From Limnohabitans sp. (GTDB taxonomy: Bacteria > Pseudomonadota > Gammaproteobacteria > Burkholderiales > Burkholderiaceae_C), in the NCBI GenBank assembly GCA_018883305.1, contig VEQI01000130.1, forward strand, positions 1 to 8,159: a DNA stretch of 8,159 nucleotides. The letters are read 5' to 3'. Below the pieces are notes generated by a model. It was given only the letters and a program-made list of their open reading frames with translations. It ran no database searches and was not told the origin of the DNA. Shown piece after piece: positions 1 through 6,572 of this stretch. A program made the position numbers and the translations under genes. Each line of letters begins with the position of its first letter. Position 1 is the stretch's first letter.

Positions 1-1153
1 TTTCCATATTGACGACCATGCGCCGGGCCTGGTGTTTTGGCACCCCAAGGGCTGGACCGTCTGGCAAGGGGTTGAGCAGTACATGCGGCAGGTGTACCGT
101 GACAACGGTTACCAGGAGGTCAAGGGCCCGCAGATCCTGGACAAGGCCCTGTGGGAGAAGACCGGGCACTGGGACAAGTACCGCGAGAACATGTTCACCA
201 CCGAGAGCGAAAAGCGCGACTACGCGCTCAAGCCGATGAACTGTCCGGGGCACATTCTGATTTACAAGCAGGGCATCAAGAGTTACCGAGATTTGCCTTT
301 GCGTTTTGGCGAGTTTGGCCAATGCCACCGCAATGAGCCCTCCGGCGGGCTTCACGGCATCATGCGCGTGCGCGGGTTTACCCAGGACGATGGGCACATC
401 TTCTGTACAGAAGACCACATCCTGGCGGAGTGCGTGAATTACACCGCCTTGTTGCAGCAGGTCTATCGCGATTTTGGTTTTACCGACATTATTTACAAGG
501 TGGCCACCCGACCGGCCCAGCGCATTGGCAGTGACGAAAGCTGGGACAAGGCTGAAAACGCCCTGATGGAGAGCCTGCGAGCCTCGGGTTGCGAATTCGT
601 GATTGCGCCGGGAGACGGGGCTTTCTACGGCCCCAAGGTGGAGTACACCCTCAAGGACGCCATCGGACGCCAGTGGCAGTGCGGCACCATCCAGGTGGAC
701 TTCTCCATGCCAGAGCGATTGGATGCCGAATACGTGGCTGAAGACGGCTCCCGCCAGCGCCCGGTCATGCTGCACCGAGCCATCGTGGGCAGCCTGGAGC
801 GTTTCATCGGAATTTTGATTGAACAGCACGCGGGAGCCCTGCCGGCCTGGCTGGCTCCGGTGCAGGTTGCGGTCCTCAATATCACCGATGCTCAGGCCGA
901 ATACGCACAGAATGTCGCTAAAAAGCTGAAAAATCAAGGGCTTAGGGTCGATCTGGACCTCCGCAACGAGAAAATCACGTATAAAATACGCGAGCATTCG
1001 ATGCAAAAGTTACCTTACATCCTTGTCGTTGGTGACAAGGAGAAGGCCGCTGGTGCCGTCGCGGTGCGCGCCCGAGGCAATGTAGACCTCGGTGTGATGT
1101 CTCTGGAGGCCTTTTCCGAAAGGTTGGCTTCTGACATCGCCCTCAAGAGCTGA
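1..1153 (+). CDS. thrS: Threonine--tRNA ligase (ThrRS), C-terminal part, 5' end outside window
   Basis: Cytoplasmic class II synthetase that charges tRNA-Thr with threonine using ATP. The reading frame is open from the first base (first complete codon at 2) to TGA at 1151-1153, giving about 383 residues. The usual length is about 640, so the N-terminal TGS and editing domains lie upstream. The catalytic core is complete in its visible features: MNCPGH (Cys codon at 242), the HRNEPSG motif-2 segment, TQDDGHIFCTE (His at 395) and MLHRAIVGSLERFIG motif 3 (His at 773). That Cys and the two His match the three zinc ligands known in E. coli ThrRS. The anticodon-binding domain follows from LAPVQVAVLNITD, with LRNEKITYKIREHS. 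A GTG at 32 is internal, because homology to ThrRS continues upstream of it. infC follows after 92 bases. The 3' part carries an AT-rich stretch with rare codons (about 911-1017). Confidence 0.98.
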   Translation, partial: FHIDDHAPGLVFWHPKGWTVWQGVEQYMRQVYRDNGYQEVKGPQILDKALWEKTGHWDKYRENMFTTESEKRDYALKPMNCPGHILIYKQGIKSYRDLPLRFGEFGQCHRNEPSGGLHGIMRVRGFTQDDGHIFCTEDHILAECVNYTALLQQVYRDFGFTDIIYKVATRPAQRIGSDESWDKAENALMESLRASGCEFVIAPGDGAFYGPKVEYTLKDAIGRQWQCGTIQVDFSMPERLDAEYVAEDGSRQRPVMLHRAIVGSLERFIGILIEQHAGALPAWLAPVQVAVLNITDAQAEYAQNVAKKLKNQGLRVDLDLRNEKITYKIREHSMQKLPYILVVGDKEKAAGAVAVRARGNVDLGVMSLEAFSERLASDIALKS

Positions 1154-1232
1154 TTCCTACTGAAACGGCCCCTGTGAGCGTTGCAACGTCTCGGCGTATT
1201 GCTGTTGTGCCTGGCGCGACAGTTTGAATTTG

Positions 1233-1248
1233 AAGGATAGTCACCATC
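1233..1248 (+). promoter_or_regulatory. infC ribosome binding site with ATC start codon
   Basis: An AAGGA Shine-Dalgarno sequence at 1233-1237 lies 8 bases before ATC at 1246-1248. The infC frame is closed upstream by TGA at 1231-1233, and it contains no ATG, GTG or TTG until ATG at 1312, which would remove part of the conserved N-terminus and has no ribosome binding site at the right distance. ATC is therefore the best start. In E. coli, infC starts with AUU, and IF3 represses its own translation by rejecting the non-standard codon. The same logic is inferred here. Confidence 0.85.
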
Positions 1249-1845
1249 GCTACTGAATTTCGCGACCGTCGCCAACGCGAGGAACGCAAACACCGCCTGA
1301 ACCGGGAAATCATGGCCCCGGAAGTCCGCTTGACGGGTCCTGAAAACGAGCCGATTGGCATCGTCAGTCTCGCAGAAGCCCTGCGCATGGCCGGTGACCT
1401 GGATGTCGATCTGGTCGAAATCGCTGCGACAGCCTCTCCCCCGGTGTGTCGTCTGGTCGATTACGGCAAGTTCAAGTACATCGAGCAAAAGAAGGCGGCG
1501 GAAGCCAAGTCCAAGCAAAAGGTCATCGAGGTTAAGGAAATCAAATTCCGCCCCGGTACCGATGATGGTGACTACAACATCAAGGTGCGCAATATCAAGC
1601 GCTTCTTGGAAGATGGTGACAAGTGCAAGATCACGCTTCGCTTTCGCGGCCGCGAGATCACGCACCAGGAACTCGGCTTGGCGCTGTTGCAGCGCCTCAG
1701 AGACGAGTTGGCGGATCTGATCGTGGTCGAGCAGTTCCCCAAGCTGGAAGGCCGGCAAATGATCATGATGATCGCGCCGGGCCGCAAGAAAACGGGTGGC
1801 GCCGCCAAACCCGCAGCAGACGCAGCTCCGGCCGCATCTGCTTAA
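1246..1845 (+). CDS. infC: Translation initiation factor IF-3
   Basis: IF3 binds the 30S subunit, prevents premature 50S joining and checks the start-codon/initiator-tRNA pairing. Starting at ATC the product has 199 residues, against 180 in E. coli. It begins ATEFRDRRQRE and reaches the IF3 N-domain at PEVRLTG, then IGIVSLAEAL, DVDLVEI and PPVCRLVDYGKFKY. A lysine-rich linker (KKAAEAKSKQK) leads into the C-domain with VKEIKFRPGTDDGDY, KITLRFRGREITHQELG and EGRQMIMMIAP. The extra length is mostly an Ala/Lys-rich C-terminal tail (GGAAKPAADAAPAASA) that E. coli lacks. Non-canonical start use probably makes expression self-limiting. It sits between thrS and rpmI in the usual proteobacterial order and is probably co-transcribed with rpmI and rplT. 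An ATG start at 1312 would give 177 residues and truncate the N-domain, so I reject it. Confidence 0.96.
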   Translation: MATEFRDRRQREERKHRLNREIMAPEVRLTGPENEPIGIVSLAEALRMAGDLDVDLVEIAATASPPVCRLVDYGKFKYIEQKKAAEAKSKQKVIEVKEIKFRPGTDDGDYNIKVRNIKRFLEDGDKCKITLRFRGREITHQELGLALLQRLRDELADLIVVEQFPKLEGRQMIMMIAPGRKKTGGAAKPAADAAPAASA

Positions 1846-1883
1846 AAGGCGACGCAACAACAAGTGGCTCGGGGCCAACAAGT

Positions 1884-1900
1884 CCGCGATGGGATCGCGG
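1884..1900 (+). promoter_or_regulatory. Hairpin in the infC-rpmI intergenic region, candidate L20 operator element
   Basis: CCGCGAT (1884-1890) and ATCGCGG (1894-1900) pair perfectly over 7 bp around a GGG loop, 29 bases before the rpmI start. No T-run follows, so it is not a terminator. In E. coli, L20 represses rpmI-rplT translation by binding structured RNA in this same region. A similar role here is inference from position only, as I do not see the sequence signature of the E. coli site. Confidence 0.4.
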
Positions 1901-1929
1901 CGCCTCACGAGCACAATCAGGAGCATTCA

Positions 1930-2133
1930 ATGCCCAAAATGAAAACCAAGAGCAGCGCGAAAAAGCGTTTTCGCGTTCGTCCCGGTGGGTCCGTCAAGCG
2001 CGGCCAAGCCTTCAAGCGTCACATCCTGACCAAGAAGACCACCAAGAACAAGCGTCACCTGCGCGGCGCCGTCGCCGTCCACGAGACCAATATGGGCCAC
2101 ATGGCGCAGATGCTGCCCATGGCCGGTCTGTAA
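1930..2133 (+). CDS. rpmI: 50S ribosomal protein L35
   Basis: Small basic protein of the large ribosomal subunit, 67 residues (65 in E. coli). It starts MPKMKTKSSAKKRFR and carries the family features KRHILTKKTTKNKRHLRG and a short hydrophobic C-terminus (MAQMLPMAGL). AGGAG at 1919-1923 lies 6 bases before the ATG, a strong ribosome binding site that fixes the start. The same frame is open back to 1864 but has no comparable signal there, and L35 family members start at MPK. The gene lies 84 bases after infC and 25 bases before rplT. In the E. coli arrangement L35 and L20 are translationally coupled and repressed by L20, and the close spacing here is compatible with that. Confidence 0.98.
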   Translation: MPKMKTKSSAKKRFRVRPGGSVKRGQAFKRHILTKKTTKNKRHLRGAVAVHETNMGHMAQMLPMAGL

Positions 2134-2158
2134 TTTCTGACGAACAAGGAGAAACACT

Positions 2159-2518
2159 ATGCCTCGCGTCAAACGTGGAGTTACCGCTCGCGCCCGCCAC
2201 AAGAAAGTTCTAGCCCTGGCCAAAGGCTTCCGCGGCCGCCGCGGCAATGTCTTCCGCATCGCCAAAGAAGCGGTGATGAAGGCTGGGCAATATGCCTACC
2301 GTGACCGCCGTGCCAAGAAGCGCGTGTTCCGTCAGCTGTGGATTGCCCGTATCAACGCGGCAGCCCGTGAGTGCGGTCTGACCTACAGCCAGTTCGCCAA
2401 CGGCCTGAAGAAGGCTGCCATCGCCATCGACCGCAAAGTGCTGGCCGATCTGGCCGTGCACGACAAGGCTGCCTTTGGCAGCATCGTGGAACAAGTCAAA
2501 GCCAAGCTGGCCGCTTGA
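2159..2518 (+). CDS. rplT: 50S ribosomal protein L20
   Basis: L20 binds 23S rRNA early and is needed for 50S assembly. In well-studied bacteria it also represses translation of its own operon. The product has 119 residues, the normal length. The very basic N-terminal arm (MPRVKRGVTARARHKKVLALAKGFRGRRGNVFR in family order) is followed by the globular rRNA-binding domain: QYAYRDRRAKKR, LWIARINAAAR, LTYSQFANGLKKA, then a helical C-terminus. AAGGAG at 2146-2151 is 7 bases before the ATG. No oddities are seen. The gene ends the ribosomal segment, and two strong hairpins follow before pheS. Confidence 0.98.
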   Translation: MPRVKRGVTARARHKKVLALAKGFRGRRGNVFRIAKEAVMKAGQYAYRDRRAKKRVFRQLWIARINAAARECGLTYSQFANGLKKAAIAIDRKVLADLAVHDKAAFGSIVEQVKAKLAA

Positions 2519-2525
2519 TCCCCGT

Positions 2526-2548
2526 GGTCCTGCCCCTTGGGGCAGACC
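2526..2548 (+). promoter_or_regulatory. GC-rich hairpin 1 between rplT and pheS
   Basis: CTGCCCC (2530-2536) pairs with GGGGCAG (2539-2545). The arms continue as GGT (2526-2528) with ACC (2546-2548) if C2529 is bulged. The apical loop must open one pair to form CTTG. No T-run follows, so this alone is not an intrinsic terminator. It begins 7 bases after the rplT stop and probably forms in the rplT-pheS transcript, as a pause or mRNA-stability element. Confidence 0.5.
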
Positions 2549-2556
2549 CACCCGAC

Positions 2557-2594
2557 ACAAGGGATTGAAGCCTGCACGGCCTCAATCCCTTTGT
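2557..2594 (+). terminator. Long hairpin 2 between rplT and pheS, possible terminator or pheST attenuator
   Basis: ACAAGGGATTGA (2557-2568) pairs with the arm at 2582-2594: 12 bp with one bulged T at 2592. After an A/C mismatch there are three more pairs (GCC 2570-2572 with GGC 2578-2580) and a 5-base TGCAC loop. The downstream sequence is T/C-rich (TCATTTCATTCC) but not a clean T-run, so termination would be partial. E. coli controls pheST by attenuation at this same position. No pheM-like leader peptide with a start codon is visible here, so an attenuator would need another sensor. Confidence 0.5.
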
Positions 2595-2621
2595 CATTTC
2601 ATTCCTTCACTTCCGAATCGC

Positions 2622-3659
2622 ATGAACGAGCTCGATTCCCTGGTGGCCAGCGCACAGACCCTGTTTGCGCAAAGCGCCACGCCCGCTGAACTGGAAAACG
2701 CCAAGGCTCAGTTTTTGGGCAAGTCCGGTCGCATCACCGAGCTCATGAAGGGCTTGGCGGCCCTGAGCGTGGAAGACAAAAAAACGCGCGGTGCGGTCAT
2801 CAACCAGGCCAAGCAGGCTATCGAGGCTGCGCTCAACCAGCGTCGTCAAGACTTGGCCGATGCCGAGCTTCAAGCGCAACTCAAGGCCGAAGCCCTGGAT
2901 GTCACGCTGCCCGGCCGTGCGCGTGCCAATGGCGGCCTGCACCCGGTGAGCCTCACGCTGGAGCGCATCGAGGCCATCTTTGGCTCCATGGGCTTTGAAG
3001 TGGCTGATGGCCCCGAGATTGAAACCGACTGGTTCAACTTCACCGCACTCAACACGCCGGAAGACCATCCCGCGCGTTCCATGCACGACACCTTCTATGT
3101 GGAAGGCGGTCACCTGCTACGCACGCACACCAGCCCCATGCAAATTCGTCATGCGGTGCAGCACGTTAAACGTTATCGTCAGCAAATTGATGCGGGTCAG
3201 GGCATGCCCGAGATTCGTGTCATCGCGCCGGGCCGCACTTACCGTGTGGACAGCGACGCCACTCACTCCCCCATGTTCCACCAATGCGAAGGCCTGTGGA
3301 TCGGCGAGAACGTGAGCTTCAAGGATTTGAAAGTGGTGTTCACCGATTTCTGTCGCACTTTCTTTGAAAGCGACGACCTGGTGCTGCGCTTTCGTCCCAG
3401 CTTCTTCCCCTTCACCGAGCCCAGTGCCGAGATTGACATCCAGTTTGCCAGCGGTCCGCTGGCCGGACGCTGGCTGGAGGTGGCGGGTTCTGGTCAGGTG
3501 CACCCCAACGTGGTGCGCAACATGGGCCTGGACCCCGAGCGCTTCATCGGCTTTGCCTTCGGCATGGGTCCCGACCGCCTCACCATGCTGCGCTACGGCG
3601 TGAACGATTTGCGCCTGTTCTTTGACGGCGACATCCGTTTCCTGCGCCAGTTCCAGTAA
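2622..3659 (+). CDS. pheS: Phenylalanine--tRNA ligase alpha subunit
   Basis: Catalytic subunit of the alpha2-beta2 PheRS, which activates phenylalanine and transfers it to tRNA-Phe. The product has 345 residues (327 in E. coli). The N-terminal coiled-coil arm spans about 1-95. The class II core follows: GGLHP (104-108), HPARSMHDTFY motif 1 (149-159), the substrate loop HTSPMQIR (169-176), FRPSFFPFTEPSAEID motif 2 (257-272) and GFAFGMGPDRLTMLRYG motif 3 (from 310). Ala312 in GFAFGMG is the position equivalent to E. coli Ala294, which sets amino-acid specificity. The extra length is partly an insertion near 181-196 (VKRYRQQIDAGQGMPE). Homology begins at the ATG, though no clear Shine-Dalgarno precedes it; the leader is pyrimidine-rich, so initiation may rely on S1. 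An upstream GTG in the same frame (2475) would overlap rplT and is rejected. pheT follows after 22 bases. Confidence 0.98.
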   Translation: MNELDSLVASAQTLFAQSATPAELENAKAQFLGKSGRITELMKGLAALSVEDKKTRGAVINQAKQAIEAALNQRRQDLADAELQAQLKAEALDVTLPGRARANGGLHPVSLTLERIEAIFGSMGFEVADGPEIETDWFNFTALNTPEDHPARSMHDTFYVEGGHLLRTHTSPMQIRHAVQHVKRYRQQIDAGQGMPEIRVIAPGRTYRVDSDATHSPMFHQCEGLWIGENVSFKDLKVVFTDFCRTFFESDDLVLRFRPSFFPFTEPSAEIDIQFASGPLAGRWLEVAGSGQVHPNVVRNMGLDPERFIGFAFGMGPDRLTMLRYGVNDLRLFFDGDIRFLRQFQ

Positions 3660-3660
3660 G

Positions 3661-3674
3661 CCACGAGCCACGAG
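3661..3674 (+). repeat. Tandem 7-bp repeat in the pheS-pheT gap
   Basis: CCACGAG occurs twice in direct succession two bases after the pheS stop codon. The second copy merges into CGAGAG (3671-3676), the only purine-rich stretch before pheT, so the duplication includes what may be the weak pheT ribosome binding site. It could be a chance or slippage duplication. Confidence 0.6.
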
Positions 3675-3681
3675 AGTTTCC

Positions 3682-6108
3682 ATGCAATTTCCTGAATCCT
3701 GGCTGCGCGAATTCTGCAGCCCGCCCTTGAACACCCAGCAACTCGCTGACACCCTGACCATGGCCGGTCTGGAAGTGGAAGAGCTGCGTCCGGTGGCACC
3801 GCCCTTCAGCCAGGTGGTGGTGGGCGAAATCATCGACGCGGTTCAACACCCCAATGCCGATCGCCTGCGCGTGTGCCAGGTGAACGTGGGGCAGGGGGCG
3901 CCCCTCAACATCGTGTGCGGCGCGCCCAATGCACGCCCGGGCATCAAGGTGCCTTGCGCCCTGGTGGGCGCCGTGCTGCCGCCGGGTGAAGACGGCAAAC
4001 CCTTCAACATCAAGCTGGGCAAGCTGCGCGGCGTGGAAAGCCAGGGCATGCTGTGCTCCTCGCGTGAGTTGCAGCTGGATGACGACCACGGTGGCCTGCT
4101 CGAATTGGCCGCTGATGCACCCGTGGGCCAGAACATCCGCGAGCATCTGCGTCTGGACGACACGTTGTTCACCTTGAAGCTCACGCCCAACCTGGCGCAT
4201 TGCCTGAGTGTGTATGGCATTGCGCGTGAAGTGTCGGCACTCACGGGTACGCCGCTCAACACGCCTGCCATCGCCTCACTGAAGTCCACGCTGACCGATG
4301 TGTTGCCAGTCAAGGTGCAAGCGCCTGATTTATGCGGCCGCTTCAGTGGCCGCATTGTGCGCGGCGTCAACACCTTGGCCAAAACCCCGGCCTGGATGGT
4401 GGAGCGTTTGGCCCGTTGTGGTCAGCGCAGCGTGAGCCCGCTGGTGGACATCTCCAACTATGTGATGTTTGAGTACGGTCGTCCTTCGCACATTTTTGAT
4501 CTGGATGCCATCCATGGCGGCCTGCAAGTGCGCTGGGGCAAGGCCGGTGAATCGTTGGAGCTGCTCAACGGCAACTCCATCACCGTGGACGACAAGGTGG
4601 GCGTGATTGCCGACGACCAGGCGCTGGAGTCGCTGGCCGGCATCATGGGTGGTCAGGCCACCGCCGTGTCAGACAACACGCGCAACATCTACATCGAGGC
4701 CGCTTTCTGGTGGCCCGAGTCCGTGGCCGGTCGCTCGCGCCGCTTCAACTTTTCCACTGATGCCGGCCATCGTTTCGAGCGCGGTGTCGATCCTCAACTC
4801 ACGGTGGAGCACATCGAGCGCATCACGCAACTGGTGCTTGACATTTGCGGCACACCGCAGACGGCTATCGGCCCCATCGACGATCAGCAGATCAAGATGC
4901 CAGTGCGTCATCCGGTGACGCTGCGCGTGGCGCGCGCCGTCAAGGTGATCGGCATGCCGCTCACCCAGCAGCGCATGGCCGATGCGCTGCGCGGCCTGGG
5001 TTTGCCGGTGAGCGAAGGGCAGGGCACCATCACCGTCACGCCGCCTTCGTTCCGTTTTGACTTGCAAATCGAGGAAGACTTGATCGAGGAAGTGGCGCGC
5101 ATGGTGGGCTACGACCACTTGCCCACCACTCCGCCGCTGGCGCCCATCGAACCGCGCGTGCGTCAGGAGTCACGTCGTGGCCCGTATGCTGTGCGTCGCC
5201 AGATCGCCGCGCTGGGCTACCAGGAAACCATCAACTACAGCTTTGTGGAAGACAGCTGGGAGCGTGGTCTGGCCGGCAACGCTGACCCGATCCGCCTGCT
5301 GAATCCGATTGCCAGCCAGATGAGCGTCATGCGTTCTTCCTTGCTGGGCAACTTGCTGCAAGTAGTGAAGTTCAACACCGACCGCAAAGCCAGTCGTGTG
5401 CGCGTCTTTGAAGTGGGGCGTGTGTTCCACAAAGATACCTCCGTGCAGGCCAGTGACACTACCGTGGCTGGTTTTCATCAGCCGCTCCGTGTGGCCGGCA
5501 TGGCCTACGGCCCGGCGCAGCCGGCGCAATGGGGTGTGCCCGAGCGTGCAGTGGATTTCTATGACATCAAGGCCGACGTGGAGGCCCTGATGGCGCCTGC
5601 TGTGTTGCGCTTTGAGCCAGCCGAACATCCGGCTATGCATCCCGGGCGTTGTGCCCGTGTGTGGCAAGGCGAGCAGGCCATTGGCTTTGTGGGTGAGTTG
5701 CATCCGCGCTGGCGTCAGGCCTGGGACCTGCCGCATGCGCCGGTGATGTTTGAGCTGGAAATGTCCGCGGTGCTTCAGCGGACTGTGCCGTCTTTCAGCG
5801 GTGTGGCGCGACACCAGGCCGTGGAACGCGACCTGGCCCTGTGGGTGGATGAGCAAGTCACCCATGCCGCACTCATGCAAGCCATCTGGGCCGCACCCAC
5901 GCAAGGCTTGTTGCGCGATGCGGTGTTGTTCGACGTGTATCGCCCCAGTGCCAAAGCTGGAGAGCCTGCCGCGCGTGAGAAGAGCCTGGCTGTGCGCCTG
6001 ACACTCAACAGCGATGAGGCCACGCTCACTGAGCCCCAGATTGAAAGCGCCGTGGCCGCTGTGGTGCAGCAGTTGCAGCAACACCTGCACGCGCGTTTGC
6101 GCGCCTGA
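3682..6108 (+). CDS. pheT: Phenylalanine--tRNA ligase beta subunit
   Basis: Beta subunit of PheRS; it binds tRNA-Phe and edits mischarged Tyr-tRNA-Phe. The product has 808 residues (795 in E. coli). An N-terminal B1 segment (MQFPESWLREF) is followed by an OB-fold tRNA-binding domain at about 40-155 (HPNADRLRVCQVN, NIVCGAPNARPG, GVESQGMLCSSREL). The B3/B4 editing domain covers about 210-395; H270, E339, T359 and A361 match E. coli His261, Glu334, Thr354 and Ala356, so editing should be intact. B5 lies at about 405-480 (FRFDLQIEEDLIEEVARMVGYD), then the catalytic-like core, and a C-terminal FDX-ACB domain at about 705-806 (RHQAVERDLALWVDE to the end). The ATG lies 22 bases after pheS with only a weak GAGAG upstream (3672-3676), which suggests coupling to pheS. 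A longer frame from 3622 overlaps pheS and is rejected because homology starts at MQFPESWL. Confidence 0.98.
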   Translation: MQFPESWLREFCSPPLNTQQLADTLTMAGLEVEELRPVAPPFSQVVVGEIIDAVQHPNADRLRVCQVNVGQGAPLNIVCGAPNARPGIKVPCALVGAVLPPGEDGKPFNIKLGKLRGVESQGMLCSSRELQLDDDHGGLLELAADAPVGQNIREHLRLDDTLFTLKLTPNLAHCLSVYGIAREVSALTGTPLNTPAIASLKSTLTDVLPVKVQAPDLCGRFSGRIVRGVNTLAKTPAWMVERLARCGQRSVSPLVDISNYVMFEYGRPSHIFDLDAIHGGLQVRWGKAGESLELLNGNSITVDDKVGVIADDQALESLAGIMGGQATAVSDNTRNIYIEAAFWWPESVAGRSRRFNFSTDAGHRFERGVDPQLTVEHIERITQLVLDICGTPQTAIGPIDDQQIKMPVRHPVTLRVARAVKVIGMPLTQQRMADALRGLGLPVSEGQGTITVTPPSFRFDLQIEEDLIEEVARMVGYDHLPTTPPLAPIEPRVRQESRRGPYAVRRQIAALGYQETINYSFVEDSWERGLAGNADPIRLLNPIASQMSVMRSSLLGNLLQVVKFNTDRKASRVRVFEVGRVFHKDTSVQASDTTVAGFHQPLRVAGMAYGPAQPAQWGVPERAVDFYDIKADVEALMAPAVLRFEPAEHPAMHPGRCARVWQGEQAIGFVGELHPRWRQAWDLPHAPVMFELEMSAVLQRTVPSFSGVARHQAVERDLALWVDEQVTHAALMQAIWAAPTQGLLRDAVLFDVYRPSAKAGEPAAREKSLAVRLTLNSDEATLTEPQIESAVAAVVQQLQQHLHARLRA

Positions 6109-6118
6109 GAGATTCATC

Positions 6119-6442
6119 ATGGAACTGTTGATTGAATCCCTGGAAACCCCCGCGCTGACCAAGGCGCAACTGGCGGACATGCTGTTCGAGCAGATCGGCC
6201 TGAACAAGCGCGAATCCAAAGACATGATCGACGCCTTTTTCGACTTGATTGCGCAGCGATTGGTCGAGGGAGAGGACGTGAAGATTTCTGGCTTTGGCAA
6301 TTTTCAGATTCGTACCAAGGCCCCCAGGCCGGGGCGAAATCCGCGCACCGGGGAGGCCATTCCTATTGAGGCTCGGCGTGTGGTGACTTTCCATGCCAGC
6401 CACAAACTCAAGGACGTGATTCAGTCGGGTGGTACTGAATAA
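6119..6442 (+). CDS. ihfA: Integration host factor subunit alpha
   Basis: IHF-alpha pairs with IHF-beta to bind specific DNA sites and bend them sharply, shaping the nucleoid and assisting promoters and recombination. The product has 107 residues (99 in E. coli). After an N-terminal extension of about ten residues (MELLIESLET) the HU/IHF fold runs LTKAQLADMLFEQIGLNKRESKDMIDAFFDLI, then GEDVKISGFGNFQIR. The DNA-inserting arm is PRPGRNPRTGEAIPI (69-83), with the intercalating proline at 71. IEARRVVTF (83-91) separates the alpha subunit from HU and from IHF-beta. The gene lies 10 bases after the pheT stop; GAGAG around the TGA is its only Shine-Dalgarno-like sequence, so translation may be coupled to pheT. 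pheST-ihfA is a standard proteobacterial unit. A longer frame from 6014 overlaps pheT and is rejected. Confidence 0.97.
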   Translation: MELLIESLETPALTKAQLADMLFEQIGLNKRESKDMIDAFFDLIAQRLVEGEDVKISGFGNFQIRTKAPRPGRNPRTGEAIPIEARRVVTFHASHKLKDVIQSGGTE

Positions 6443-6456
6443 CTACTGCGGTGACA

Positions 6457-6506
6457 CTCAGTCGTCAACACCCGAGAGGGGTTGAATTGACGCCTGCTTG
6501 ACTGAG
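6457..6506 (+). other. Two-tier hairpin in the ihfA 3' region
   Basis: The outer stem CTCAGTC (6457-6463) pairs with GACTGAG (6500-6506), 7 bp perfect. Inside it, TCAAC (6465-6469) pairs with GTTGA (6481-6485), and CCC (6471-6473) with GGG (6478-6480), with one bulged A and a GAGA tetraloop (6474-6477). It lies 14 bases after the ihfA stop. It may protect the 3' end of the pheST-ihfA mRNA or be part of a 3'-derived RNA. The function is unknown. Confidence 0.45.
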
Positions 6507-6514
6507 CGCAGCTT

Positions 6515-6572
6515 GGATGTCCATGACGAAAACGTCATCGGATCTGACAAAGCCCTGACATCCGATTTTTTT
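6515..6572 (+). terminator. Intrinsic terminator of the pheS-pheT-ihfA unit, with alternative pairings
   Basis: ATCGGAT (6537-6543) pairs with ATCCGAT (6560-6566), and a seven-T run (6566-6572) follows directly, the pattern of a Rho-independent terminator with a rather large 16-base loop. A competing pairing joins GGATGTC (6515-6521) to GACATCC (6557-6563), enclosing a small hairpin ATGACG/CGTCAT (6523-6538) with an AAAA loop. Both forms end at the T-run, so either could terminate transcription before the MerR gene. Confidence 0.65.

Noticed and set aside
1179..1188. Palindrome CGTTGCAACG as an operator
   Set aside because: A single 10-bp palindrome is expected by chance at this scale, and no promoter elements surround it.
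1174..1227. Short 17-codon ORF from a GTG between thrS and infC
   Set aside because: It has no Shine-Dalgarno, no amino-acid bias that would suit an attenuator, and ends just before the infC ribosome binding site. There is no evidence of coding.
1015..1926. 303-codon minus-strand open frame opposite infC
   Set aside because: It is an antisense shadow of thrS and infC produced by high GC and codon bias; it matches no family I recognise, and the plus strand carries well-recognised genes.
1864..1929. N-terminal extension of rpmI to 1864
   Set aside because: L35 starts at MPKMKTK, preceded by a strong AGGAG; the extension is not L35-like and covers the leader hairpin.
2475..2621. Upstream extension of the pheS frame to a GTG at 2475
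   Set aside because: It overlaps rplT and runs through both intergenic hairpins; PheS homology begins at the ATG at 2622.
2569..2624. pheM-like leader peptide with Phe codons before pheS
   Set aside because: The frame with TTT and two TTC codons has no ATG, GTG or TTG start after the preceding stop, and no ribosome binding site.
5170..6300. 376-codon minus-strand open frame opposite pheT and ihfA
   Set aside because: It is a shadow frame crossing two conserved genes, with low-complexity His/Gln-rich composition and no recognisable domain.
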